Shown here: positions 53,787 through 61,747 of the stretch, piece after piece
Position numbering within the stretch: the first letter of the stretch is position 1
How the letters are laid out: every line of letters starts with the position of its first letter
Assembly: GCA_051000345.1 (NCBI GenBank)
Contig: JBPCOJ010000121.1
Location: forward strand, 1-62,501
Direction: 5' to 3'
Source of the DNA: JBHENC01 sp051000345
GTDB taxonomy: Bacteria > Acidobacteriota > Blastocatellia > Pyrinomonadales > Pyrinomonadaceae
Length of the DNA: 62,501 nt
The notes under the pieces: generated by a model
Told to the model about the DNA's origin: nothing
Seen by the model: the letters and a program-made list of their open reading frames with translations, nothing else
The model's database searches: none
Position numbers and translations under genes: made by a program

Positions 53787-54020
53787 ATGTATTTTGAGAT
53801 AGTCGGGCAAATCACAGATGTCGAAACAATCGCTGTCGGTAGCCGTATTCGGGAAATCGCAGATTTGCGGCGGGAATTTGGTGTTGGACGGTGGCGTAAG
53901 CTAAAAGGTGTTGCCACCGTCCGCCTGCTTAATGGTAGGATACGCAAGGTTGAGCTTCATTGGTACGAAGCGCATGGCATCGGTAAGAGGAAGCTGAAAA
54001 TTAAACGTTATTTGAGCTAA
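53787..54020 (+). CDS. Conserved small protein, first of an uncharacterised pair; probable cassette gene
   Basis: 77 residues, basic, with the pattern YFEIVGQITDVETIAVGSRI, then LRREFGVGRWRKLKGVATVR and a C-terminal VELHWYEAHGIGKRKLKIKR. I recall close relatives in cyanobacteria and other phyla, always small and without assigned function. No clear ribosome-binding site. It is followed after 6 bases by a second small gene with which it seems to form a pair; both lie between two attC-like sites. A toxin-antitoxin or regulatory role has been neither shown nor excluded. Confidence 0.65.
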   Translation: MYFEIVGQITDVETIAVGSRIREIADLRREFGVGRWRKLKGVATVRLLNGRIRKVELHWYEAHGIGKRKLKIKRYLS

Positions 54021-54026
54021 AGCTAT

Positions 54027-54263
54027 ATGAAGCGAAAGAGCAAGAAAACAGAGCCGCAATTTGTCGTATGCGTTAGAAACGAGGATTGCGAAGATTTACA
54101 CATTCGCAAAATATACCGGCTATTGCCGGACGAAGCGGCGGCGGAAGATAATTACATCAGGGTGATAGATGAGTCGGGAGAAGATTATCTGTATCCGGCA
54201 AGTTATTTCTTTCCGGTCGAGTTGCCGCAAGAGGCGGAAAAAGAATTGCTATCGGCAGCATAA
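54027..54263 (+). CDS. Conserved small protein, second of the pair; probable cassette gene
   Basis: 78 residues, acidic, in contrast with its basic partner just upstream. Pattern FVVCVRNEDCEDLHIRKIYR, then LPDEAAAEDNYIRVIDESGE and DYLYPASYFFPVELPQEAEK. The strand order suggests a small SH3-like barrel. I recall relatives in cyanobacteria and acidobacteria, without known function. The opposite charges and 6-base spacing suggest that the two proteins bind each other. Its stop lies 14 bases before the attC-like site 2. Confidence 0.65.
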   Translation: MKRKSKKTEPQFVVCVRNEDCEDLHIRKIYRLLPDEAAAEDNYIRVIDESGEDYLYPASYFFPVELPQEAEKELLSAA

Positions 54264-54277
54264 TTTCAGCCTATACC

Positions 54278-54380
54278 GCCGAACAAGTCATTAGAGCCGA
54301 CGACGTATTAGTGTGCCTCTCATCAAGAGTCTGCGTAGTTTCAAGGTTGCGGGTGCGGCGGCTTAACTTAAGCGTTATGC
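54278..54380 (+). other. attC-like site 2, ending on the rnz start codon
   Basis: 103 bases from GCCGAAC to GTTATGC. Folding the outer arms on each other aligns AACAAGTCATTAGAGCCGAC with the complement of CGGCTTAACTTAAGCGTT, with the AGCCG/CGGCT block in register, as in attC sites. The left arm is 19/20 identical to the attC-like arm at 34.1 kb. The right core GTTATGC contains the ATG of rnz (54377). Confidence 0.6.
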
Positions 54381-55327
54381 AAATCACTTTTCTCGGAACA
54401 AGCGCGGGCGTGCCGACGCGCTCGCGGAATGTTTCGTGTGTCGCTGTGCGTTTGCCGCAGCGCGCCGAAGTGTGGCTCTTTGATTGCGGCGAGGCGACGC
54501 AGCATCAGCTCCTTCGCAGCGATGTGAAGATCGGTCAAATCTCGCGTATCTTCATCACTCATTTGCACGGCGATCATCTCTTCGGCTTGCCGGGACTTCT
54601 CGCCACCTGCGGCATGGCGGGCGCGGCGCAAAGCATACATATTTACGCCCCGCCTGGACTCGAAGAGTATTTGCAGGAATCGGCGCGCCGCACCGGAAGC
54701 CCTTTTTCCGACAGCACGAAAATTCACACAGTCGCGCCGGGAACGATCTTTGCCGACGATGATTTTACAGTGCGCTGTTTGCCGCTCGTGCATCGCATCG
54801 AGACCTTCGGCTACCGCGTCGAAGAACGGAATCAGCCCGGCACGTTCGATGTTGCAAAGGCCGCCGCGCTAGGCATTCCACCGGGGCCGCTCTACGGCAA
54901 ACTCAAGCGCGGCGAGCGGATAAAACTTTCCGACGGACGCGAATTCGATGGACAGGATTTCTCCGCGCCGAACATCAAAGGGCGCAGCCTCGCTTACTGC
55001 ACGGACACGACCTTTTGCGAGAACGCGATTGAGCTGGCGCGAGACGTTGATACGTTGATTCACGAAGCGACCTTCGCCAATGAAGATGAAGACCTCGCAG
55101 CGCGCAGTCTTCATTCGACGGCGAGCATGGCCGCGCAGGTTGCGTTAGAAGCCAACGCAAGGCGCTTGCTTCTAACGCATCTCAGCCCGCGCTATGCCGC
55201 CGGACAATCTATTACCTTCGATGATCTGCTAGAGCAGGCGCGCGCTGTTTTTAGTGAGACAGAAATGGCGCGCGATTTTCTAGTGGTTGACGTGCCGCGT
55301 CATCGCCAACACGACGACAGCGCATAA
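54377..55327 (+). CDS. rnz: Ribonuclease Z
   Basis: About 316 residues from the ATG at 54377, giving the canonical MQITFLGTSAGVPTRSRN start. RNase Z is a metallo-beta-lactamase-fold endonuclease that matures tRNA 3' ends. Metal motifs are THLHGDHLFGLPGLL (HxHxDH), LVHRIETFGYRVEE, YCTDTTF and a late LLTHLSPRY. The start codon falls inside the right core of an attC-like site, so the natural 5' leader has been displaced and expression may depend on cassette DNA. No strong ribosome-binding site is visible. Confidence 0.94.
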   Translation: MQITFLGTSAGVPTRSRNVSCVAVRLPQRAEVWLFDCGEATQHQLLRSDVKIGQISRIFITHLHGDHLFGLPGLLATCGMAGAAQSIHIYAPPGLEEYLQESARRTGSPFSDSTKIHTVAPGTIFADDDFTVRCLPLVHRIETFGYRVEERNQPGTFDVAKAAALGIPPGPLYGKLKRGERIKLSDGREFDGQDFSAPNIKGRSLAYCTDTTFCENAIELARDVDTLIHEATFANEDEDLAARSLHSTASMAAQVALEANARRLLLTHLSPRYAAGQSITFDDLLEQARAVFSETEMARDFLVVDVPRHRQHDDSA

Positions 55328-55367
55328 CACACGCCCCGCCTGTTTTCTAGTTTCCATCGAAGAACGA

Positions 55368-56141
55368 ATGAAGAGACGCGCCATAATTCAATCCAAGCGA
55401 GACGAACGCTACACGGCCTACGATGCGTTCGCGCAGGTTTATGAGAAGCATTGGAGCAGCGAAGTCCCGCCGCAGTTATGGACGATCATCGAGCGCTTGC
55501 TTGTGCCGCATTTGCCGGAGAAAGCGCGCGTGCTCGATCTGTGTTGCGGCACGGGCTACACGACGGCGAAATTAGCGGAACGCGGCTTTGACGTGACGGG
55601 TCTAGACGGCTCGAAGGAAATGCTGCGTCGCGCCCGCCGCCTCGCTCCTGCCGCGCGCTTTGTACTCAAGGATGCGCGCCGCTTCGATTCAAAGCCCCTT
55701 TATCACGCCGTCGTTTCAACCTTCGATAGCCTCAATCACGTTCTGACGCTTCACGAATTGACGCAGGTTTTTCGCAACGTCTACAAAGCACTTCTGCCCG
55801 CCGGTTTCTTTTTATTCGACATGAATATGGAGCAAGCGTTTTTGCAGCACTGGGCGGATTACTACGCGATTGTCGAAGACACGAACGCTTGCATTTTGCG
55901 CGGAACATACGACCGCCGTGAGCGCATCGGGCGTTACGACATCACGACGTTCGAGCGCACAGGCGAACTCTGGCAACGCGCCGACACAGTTATTTACGAA
56001 AGATGCTACACCGCGCGGCAAATCACACGCGCGCTCAAAACGGCGGGCTTCACGAAGCTTTCAAGCTACGACGCCGCCAGAGATTTAGGATTGACGGAAC
56101 ACACCGGCAGAAGATTTTTTCTCGCACGCAAAGAAGCTTGA
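55368..56141 (+). CDS. SAM-dependent class I methyltransferase
   Basis: About 257 residues from the ATG at 55368 (MKRRAIIQSKRDERYTAYDA). The SAM-binding motif I is VLDLCCGTGYTTAKLAERGF, with GLDGSKEMLRRARR as motif II and AVVSTFDSLNHVLT as motif IV. The C-terminal half is a beta-rich extension of the kind seen in small-molecule methyltransferases of the Methyltransf_25 group. Substrate unknown. It follows rnz by 40 bases on the same strand. Confidence 0.88.
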   Translation: MKRRAIIQSKRDERYTAYDAFAQVYEKHWSSEVPPQLWTIIERLLVPHLPEKARVLDLCCGTGYTTAKLAERGFDVTGLDGSKEMLRRARRLAPAARFVLKDARRFDSKPLYHAVVSTFDSLNHVLTLHELTQVFRNVYKALLPAGFFLFDMNMEQAFLQHWADYYAIVEDTNACILRGTYDRRERIGRYDITTFERTGELWQRADTVIYERCYTARQITRALKTAGFTKLSSYDAARDLGLTEHTGRRFFLARKEA

Positions 56142-56170
56142 TAAGCAACCGCGTTGTCGCGCGGCATGAG

Positions 56171-56746
56171 CTATTCACCGCATTCGTTTTCAACTGCGAG
56201 CCGCAACTCAGTGAACATGCGCGCTAAATCCTTCGGTTGGTGATGCGCATTCAATCCGCTCGGATTCGGCAGCACCCAGAGGACAGCGTCGCCGATTGAT
56301 TCGCTTTGTCTGCCGAGCCGAGCTTTGGGTTGATTGAACGCCGCGCGGTATGCGCCGATGCCTAAGATGGCGAGAAACTTCGGCTTGAGTCGCCGCACTT
56401 TTCTTTCCAGAATCTTTCCGCCTTCGATGAACTCCGCCGCAGACAATTCTGCTGCCGCCGCCGTCGCACGCGCGACGACATTCGTGATGCCGTAGCCGCT
56501 CTCCAATAATTCAAGTTCTTCAAAAGGCGCGAGCAGGCGATTCGTAAAGCCGGAAGCATAAAGCGCAGGCCAAAAGCGATTGCCCGGACGCGCGAAATGA
56601 TAGCCTGTCGCCGCCGTGTAAAGTCCCGGATTGATGCCGCAAAAAAGCACGCGCAAATCCGGCGCAATCACATCCGGCACAATCCTTCCATTCGCCGCAA
56701 TCAATTCTTCGTTTGTCGGTTTAGTCTGCTTAGTCGGATATTTCAA
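56171..56746 (-). CDS. mug: G/U mismatch-specific DNA glycosylase
   Basis: 191 residues of the uracil-DNA glycosylase superfamily, Mug/TDG group. The motif LFCGINPGLYTAATGYHFA (G-I-N-P) and the C-terminal VLPNPSGLNAHH (N-P-S-G) are the family's two active-site segments; PGNRFWPALYASGF follows the first. It excises uracil or thymine from G:U or G:T pairs in base-excision repair. It is convergent with the methyltransferase gene, 29 bases between stops. Confidence 0.92.
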   Translation of the reverse strand: MKYPTKQTKPTNEELIAANGRIVPDVIAPDLRVLFCGINPGLYTAATGYHFARPGNRFWPALYASGFTNRLLAPFEELELLESGYGITNVVARATAAAAELSAAEFIEGGKILERKVRRLKPKFLAILGIGAYRAAFNQPKARLGRQSESIGDAVLWVLPNPSGLNAHHQPKDLARMFTELRLAVENECGE

Positions 56747-56888
56747 GAGCGTCTCCCGTGATCTTCATGCCACGCACTTCGCTGCCGCGAGGTTATAATC
56801 ATAACACCGAGAGAAACAGCATTCGTTACCGCTTCGTGCTTTGCCGCGAACGCCATAGAAGGCAGAATATGACAGTGAAGGACAGCCG

Positions 56889-57902
56889 ATGAAACAAATT
56901 TTGCGCTTTCAAGTAAAAGAAGAAGCGACGAATCAAAGACTCGATGTATTTCTTGCGGTACGCGTCGGATGGTTGAGCCGTATGCGTCTGGCGACGCTGC
57001 TCGCGCAGGAGGCGTGCGTGGTGAATAACATTCCGGCGCGGGCGGGCAGGCATCTCGAAGCCGGAGATATGGTCGAGATGCAGCTCGACGACGAAGAAGC
57101 GCCGACGGCGATGACGCCCGAAGCCTTGCCGCTGGAAATCGTTTACGAAGACCAAGACTTGCTCGTTGTCGTCAAGCCTTCCGGGATGCTCGTTCATCCG
57201 ACGCGCAACGTCAAAAGCGGCACTCTTCTCAACGCGCTCGCGTATCACTTGAATCAATCGCGCATCGAAGCCGCAACTTTAGACACGCTCATCACTAAAG
57301 ATAGTTCGCTGCCGCAAACATTTGATTTCGCGGCGACGAATGCGATGCTCACAGTGCGTCCCGGACTCGTTCACAGACTTGACCGCGCCACTTCCGGCTT
57401 AATGCTGATCGCCAAAAATCAGCGCGCTTTGAGCATTCTCGCGCGCCACTTTCACAGGCGGCTTGTTGAAAAGCGTTATCTCGCGCTGGTGCATGGCATC
57501 GTCGCGGAAGACGAATCGATTATCGATGCGCCCATCGGACGCGACCCGGAAGGACAACCGTTCTGGCGCGCGATGGAGGACGGCAAGGCAGCCGAAACCA
57601 GATTGCGCGTGCTAAAGCGAAAAAACGAATTGACGCTCGTTGAATTGGAACCCGTGACGGGGCGCACGAATCAATTGCGCATACACTGCGCGCACGAAGG
57701 CCATCCGATTATCGGCGACGAATGGTACGGCTCAAACGTCGAGATGCGTTTATGCCTGCACGCCGCATACATTAAATTTCATCATCCGACAAACAACGAA
57801 CGCATGGAATTCAATTCACCGCTGCCCGCCGAAATCGAGCATGTCTTAAGTGCGCCTGAGACAATTAGCCACAGAGACACGGAGGCACAGAGCAAAGAAT
57901 AA
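56889..57902 (+). CDS. rluD: RluA/RluD-family pseudouridine synthase
   Basis: 337 residues. N-terminal S4 RNA-binding domain (about 12-80, NQRLDVFLAVRVGWLSRMRL), then the pseudouridine synthase domain with the catalytic HRLDRATSGLMLIAKN (Asp) and GRTNQLRIHCAHEGHPIIGD. It converts uridine to pseudouridine in 23S rRNA helix 69 if a true RluD. The last about 11 residues (ISHRDTEAQSK) are encoded by the inverted-repeat element copy 3, so the original C terminus was replaced or extended by the repeat. Confidence 0.9.
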   Translation: MKQILRFQVKEEATNQRLDVFLAVRVGWLSRMRLATLLAQEACVVNNIPARAGRHLEAGDMVEMQLDDEEAPTAMTPEALPLEIVYEDQDLLVVVKPSGMLVHPTRNVKSGTLLNALAYHLNQSRIEAATLDTLITKDSSLPQTFDFAATNAMLTVRPGLVHRLDRATSGLMLIAKNQRALSILARHFHRRLVEKRYLALVHGIVAEDESIIDAPIGRDPEGQPFWRAMEDGKAAETRLRVLKRKNELTLVELEPVTGRTNQLRIHCAHEGHPIIGDEWYGSNVEMRLCLHAAYIKFHHPTNNERMEFNSPLPAEIEHVLSAPETISHRDTEAQSKE

Positions 57903-57992
57903 ATAAAAAGCACAGACAGAAAGAGAAGTAAATGTATGTAAACATCTCTTACTACTTTTCTTTTATCTCTGTGCCTCTCTGGTCTCTGTGGC
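57868..57992. repeat. CACAGAG-type inverted-repeat element, copy 3
   Basis: Arms at 57868-57892 (GCCACAGAGACACGG start) and 57967-57992, with a 74-base AT-rich centre sharing, in inverted form, the AGTAAGAGATGTTT core of copy 2. It overlaps the 3' end of the pseudouridine synthase gene and stops 7 bases before the stop codon of the convergent lipoprotein gene. It could act as a bidirectional terminator. Confidence 0.8.
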
Positions 57993-57999
57993 TAATCAG

Positions 58000-58809
58000 T
58001 TATTTTGAAAAGCGCGTGGCGAGCAGTTGGCGTGCTTGCGCGTTTACTTCCTTGTATTCCAGAAGGTAATCGGGCGAGGGTTTCATTTGCAGTATGAAGT
58101 TCAATTGTTTGCGCGCGTCATCCTTGCGGTTCGTGGCGAGATAGGCACGCGCGAGCGCAAGGCGCAGCAGGGAATTTTGATCGCCGACGCGCAAGCCTTT
58201 TTCCAAAGTCGTGACGGCGCGCTCAGAATCGCCGCCGAGCATAGAGGGCAGTTCCGTATCGAGTTGGCCGAGCGCCATGTATGCGCTGCCGCCCTGATAG
58301 CTGTCGTCGATTTTTAAGACCGTCTCCATTTCTTGGCGCAATCTTTTAGCCGCCGCGATGCCGCTCAGAGGGCCTTTTAGTTGGGCATAGCCGCCCAAGT
58401 TAGCGCCGAGCCAGAAATGGCCTTCCGGCTTGGCTGGCATAATCGCCGCCGCCGCTTCGCCCGCCGTCTGGCCTTCGCGGAAAGCCGCCTCGCGCTCATC
58501 CTTGCCGAGTGAATCGTTGTCGCCGAGCACATAGCTGATGCGCGCCATGCGCCATGCCGCATCGTAATTGTCGGGCGCGGCGGCGCGCGCTTCGCGGAGC
58601 AAGGTTTGGCCTTCGCGCACCTTCGCCGTGTCTTCGCGCGCCGCATAACGCTCGTCCGCCTGCTTGATTAAATCGTTGATTGGCACGCCGGGAGTCGCGC
58701 GCGTTGTTTCGCTTGTCGTGGTTGATTGCGATGCGCAGGAAGAGAGAAGCGTACACAGACAAACGGCAATCACCGTGCGCCGGATCAAACGAGGAAAGTT
58801 ATGTGCCAT
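58000..58809 (-). CDS. Lipoprotein with tetratricopeptide-like repeats
   Basis: 269 residues. Signal segment TVIAVCLCTLLSSC with lipobox LSSC, Ser/Thr linker, then helical repeats (ADERYAAREDTAKVREGQTL; ERAVTTLEKGLRVGDQNSLL; RLALARAYLATNRKDDARKQ) resembling TPR/Sel1 modules. It is likely an envelope scaffold, and similar proteins are called TRAP-transporter-like or TPR lipoproteins. The stop codon adjoins repeat copy 3. Confidence 0.75.
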   Translation of the reverse strand: MAHNFPRLIRRTVIAVCLCTLLSSCASQSTTTSETTRATPGVPINDLIKQADERYAAREDTAKVREGQTLLREARAAAPDNYDAAWRMARISYVLGDNDSLGKDEREAAFREGQTAGEAAAAIMPAKPEGHFWLGANLGGYAQLKGPLSGIAAAKRLRQEMETVLKIDDSYQGGSAYMALGQLDTELPSMLGGDSERAVTTLEKGLRVGDQNSLLRLALARAYLATNRKDDARKQLNFILQMKPSPDYLLEYKEVNAQARQLLATRFSK

Positions 58810-58958
58810 ACTTGGTTGCTACTTGCTTTAGCTCGTGGAGTTGTTCACTGTAAAATAACAGATGAAGCATTCAATCGCCACCGCCGCGCCGGTTAATCGT
58901 CGCGTGGATAAGAAAGAACGACGAAGAATTTAATCGCCGCGATGAAATCATTTAATTG

Positions 58959-59384
58959 ATGAAGCTCTTCGGGAAAGGGAACGATGAATTGGAAACTTTG
59001 ACAAGATACTTTGCGGTGGCGGCGGGCGGAGCAATCGGCGCGTGCCTGCGCTTTTATCTCGGCGGCTCGGTTCTTTCACGCGTCGGCGCGCCGTTTCCTT
59101 CCGCGACCTTTTTTATCAACATTACGGGTTCGTTCATCATCGGCTTTTTTCTCACGCTCGCGGTTGAGCGCTTCGACATCAATCCGCATTTGCGTCTCGC
59201 CGTCGCTGTCGGCTTCGTCGGCGCGTACACGACCTTTTCCACCTTTGAATACGAGACCGCGAAGCTTGTCGAAGAAAGACATTATCTGCTGGCCTTCCTA
59301 AACGTCACGCTAAGTTTCGTCATCGGGTTCGCCGCCGTGTGGTCTGGCATGATCGCCGCGCGCGAACTAGCGGGACGATCCTGA
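58959..59384 (+). CDS. crcB: Fluoride ion channel FluC/CrcB
   Basis: 141 residues from the ATG at 58959. Four membrane helices. The family motif GGAIGACLRFYL is in helix 1, INITGSFIIGFFLT in helix 2 and GFVGAYTTFSTFEYE in helix 3, which includes the phenylalanine box and the Na+ site threonines. It exports fluoride as an antiparallel dimer. No fluoride riboswitch was found in the 150 bases upstream. Confidence 0.93.
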   Translation: MKLFGKGNDELETLTRYFAVAAGGAIGACLRFYLGGSVLSRVGAPFPSATFFINITGSFIIGFFLTLAVERFDINPHLRLAVAVGFVGAYTTFSTFEYETAKLVEERHYLLAFLNVTLSFVIGFAAVWSGMIAARELAGRS

Positions 59385-59416
59385 CGTCGGCATAAACAGC
59401 AGCATAAATAATTGTC

Positions 59417-60793
59417 ATGCCGCACGACACACATGGCCTTCGATTAATTGCACGCGAAATGTTCGATGAAGCTTTGCGCGCGGCAAACGCAGGGCAGGCT
59501 GTGCGTCGCGCCGTCAAACTCGAAGATGAACGCCTGACGATTGTCGGGCGCGGCTTTGATTTGCGAAAACTTGCGGGCGTGTTTGCCGTCGCAGTAGGCA
59601 AGGCGGCGCGCCCGATGGCGGCGGCACTCAATGAAATTCTCGGCGCACGACTCAGGCGCGGCGTCATGTCCGCGCCCGTGATTGATAAGAATTTGCTTGC
59701 GCGCTGGCAGCAATTTGCGGGCGGGCATCCTGTGCCGAACGCGGATAGTCTCCTCGCCGGACAAGCGGCGACGGCGTTGCTCACACACGCTGCCAAGCTC
59801 TCTGCAAACGGCAAACAAGCGCTCGTCGTTTTTCTCATCTCCGGCGGCGGTTCGGCGATGATGGAATCCTTGCGCGCCGACGATGTTTCGCTCGCTGACT
59901 TGCAGGCGGCGAATAAATTGCTCGTTCATTGCGGGGCGACGATTGCGGAAATTAATGCGGTGCGTCGCTCTTGGTCACGCATCAAAGGCGGCGGCTTGAG
60001 CCGGTTTGCGGGAGACAGCCTGCAAATCAGTTTGATTGTTTCCGATACAAACGCGGGCGATGAAGCGAGCGTCGCGTCCGGCCTGACATTCCCATCAGCT
60101 AACTCGTTTGATGTTCAAGACATCATACGGCGTTACAAACTCGCGGCGCAGTTTCCGCAGTCGCTTCTACATGCGCTGGCGCGTTCAGCGAGGGAGCCAT
60201 CCCTCGCTCAACCCGACACGGGCGCGCATTCGCATTACACTTTGCTCGACAACGACGCGGCGTTAAAAGTTGCGGCGTGTGTTGCCGAAGCGCGCGGCTT
60301 TGTCGTGCAGACGGCGCGCGATCTTGTCGAATCTCCCATCGCAGAAGGCTGCGCGCAATCGGTTTCACGTTTGCTGCTGATGCAGCGAAGTTACGCGGGA
60401 GATGAAGACAGGCGCAGCGGCGTATGTTTGATTTCCGGCGGCGAGTTCAGTTGCCCTGTGCGTGGGCATGGCGTCGGCGGCAGAAATACGGAAGCGGCGC
60501 TGCGAAGTGTCCTAGACTTCGAGCGGGAAATTCAATCGAATCAAGCAAAAGATGCGCCGCCGAACTTCGTCGCGCTTTTCGCAGGAACGGACGGCATCGA
60601 CGGCAATAGTCCTGCGGCGGGCGCAATCTCCGATGACACGACGCTTGCACGCGCCCGCGCTCTCGGCATGAATGCACACGATTATCCGGCGCAGAGCGAC
60701 GCTTACACGTTCTTTGCCCGACTGGGTGACGCCATCACGACGGGCGCAACTGAAACGAACGTGCGCGATGTGAGAATTATGCTGGCGCGTTGA
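59417..60793 (+). CDS. Glycerate 2-kinase (GckA/MOFRL family)
   Basis: 458 residues. DUF4147 N-terminal domain (FAVAVGKAARPMAAALNEIL, then LVVFLISGGGSAMMESLRAD and CGATIAEINAVRRSWSRIKG) and MOFRL C-terminal domain (CLISGGEFSCPVRGHGVGGR, ALFAGTDGIDGNSPAAGAI). It phosphorylates D-glycerate to 2-phosphoglycerate, linking glyoxylate or sugar-acid breakdown to glycolysis. It starts 32 bases after crcB. The canonical KxH in NAVRK..S is replaced here by NAVRRSWSRIKGG, still with the lysine. Confidence 0.9.
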   Translation: MPHDTHGLRLIAREMFDEALRAANAGQAVRRAVKLEDERLTIVGRGFDLRKLAGVFAVAVGKAARPMAAALNEILGARLRRGVMSAPVIDKNLLARWQQFAGGHPVPNADSLLAGQAATALLTHAAKLSANGKQALVVFLISGGGSAMMESLRADDVSLADLQAANKLLVHCGATIAEINAVRRSWSRIKGGGLSRFAGDSLQISLIVSDTNAGDEASVASGLTFPSANSFDVQDIIRRYKLAAQFPQSLLHALARSAREPSLAQPDTGAHSHYTLLDNDAALKVAACVAEARGFVVQTARDLVESPIAEGCAQSVSRLLLMQRSYAGDEDRRSGVCLISGGEFSCPVRGHGVGGRNTEAALRSVLDFEREIQSNQAKDAPPNFVALFAGTDGIDGNSPAAGAISDDTTLARARALGMNAHDYPAQSDAYTFFARLGDAITTGATETNVRDVRIMLAR

Positions 60794-60816
60794 AGCGAGT
60801 TGAAGTAAGCGGTGTG

Positions 60817-61527
60817 TTAATTAGTCGCAAGTTGATTTTCGGAGAATTTCATGCGGCGCAGAATATCCTGATAGCGCGCATCATTGCGGAGCGCGTCGAA
60901 CGCGGGCGTGACTTTGAGGAACGGCATCGAGAAACTGTGCGTTTGATAAGCCCTTTCGAGCCACGCGAGAGCCTGCTCTTTGTCGCCGAGACTGGCATAG
61001 TTTTGTGCCTGTCCGAATGCGCTGCGATTGATGTCGCCGTTCTGCAAAATGATTAATTGCTTGCTCAAAATTTGCGAACAACCGGCGCTAAGGTAAGCGT
61101 CTCTGATGCCTCTGGTCGCAACCGGGCTGATCTCGGTGCATGAAGCGGCGACGTTCGCTCCGTCATCGCTGCCGAACACGCCTAGCTGCGCTGAAATTCT
61201 GTCGCGCAAACTCTTTGCCTGAGCAAGTTCATTGTTGAGTTCGAGCGCGGCTTGAATGTAATCGCGGGCTTTCGAGTAGTCACGCGCGAAGTAATAAATT
61301 TCTGCTACGTCCGCGTTGATCGGCAACGATAACGGATCGCGTTCGAGCGCTTTGTGAATCTCCGCTTTGGCTTCCGGGAAACGCTCTTCGCATTCAAGCA
61401 GCACGGCGTACCAATGATGCGCCGTCGCATAATCGCGATCGAGCCTGATTGCCGTTTTGCATTCATTTTCCGCCGCCGCAAAATCCCAGCGATGGAACGT
61501 TTGTATAAACCCAAGGGTCCCGTTCAT
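60817..61527 (-). pseudogene. Truncated TPR domain of a CadC-like or serine-kinase-type protein
   Basis: 236 residues of TPR repeats only (TFHRWDFAAAENECKTAIRL; YATAHHWYAVLLECEERFPE; KALERDPLSLPINADVAEIY). In the family this module is the C-terminal part of proteins of about 600-800 residues that begin with a winged helix or a protein kinase domain and a membrane helix. Here the frame closes with TGA immediately before the ATG and the upstream DNA encodes no such domain. I read it as a 3' remnant; expression as a free TPR protein is possible. Confidence 0.55.
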
Positions 61528-61581
61528 TCACACACGGATGCGGAGTGCGGGCAGTAAAGAAACGAAGGCAGTAAAACTTGC

Positions 61582-61622
61582 GGCGGGCGGGTTACTTCAT
61601 GTAATTCGCCCGCCTTCTTTTT
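61582..61622 (+). terminator. Intergenic hairpin with T-tract
   Basis: A 14-base arm (GGCGGGCGGGTTAC) pairs with its near complement (12 of 14) around 5 bases, followed by TTCTTTTT. No plus-strand gene ends nearby, so it may be left over from the sequence lost upstream of the TPR remnant, or may insulate the ABC gene. Confidence 0.65.
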
Positions 61623-61747
61623 GCGCGTAACTTTACGCGCCGAATAGAACGTTCACCTTAATGCGAAAGGGAAGATGCTGGCGGCATGTTTCTTCGCGCT
61701 CTGCTTTGTTTGAAAGCTTCCGCGCGTTGTTAGTAGTATGATTCAAA

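Noticed and set aside
58860..58958. Fluoride riboswitch before crcB
   Set aside because: I looked for the conserved crcB-motif segments and did not find them.
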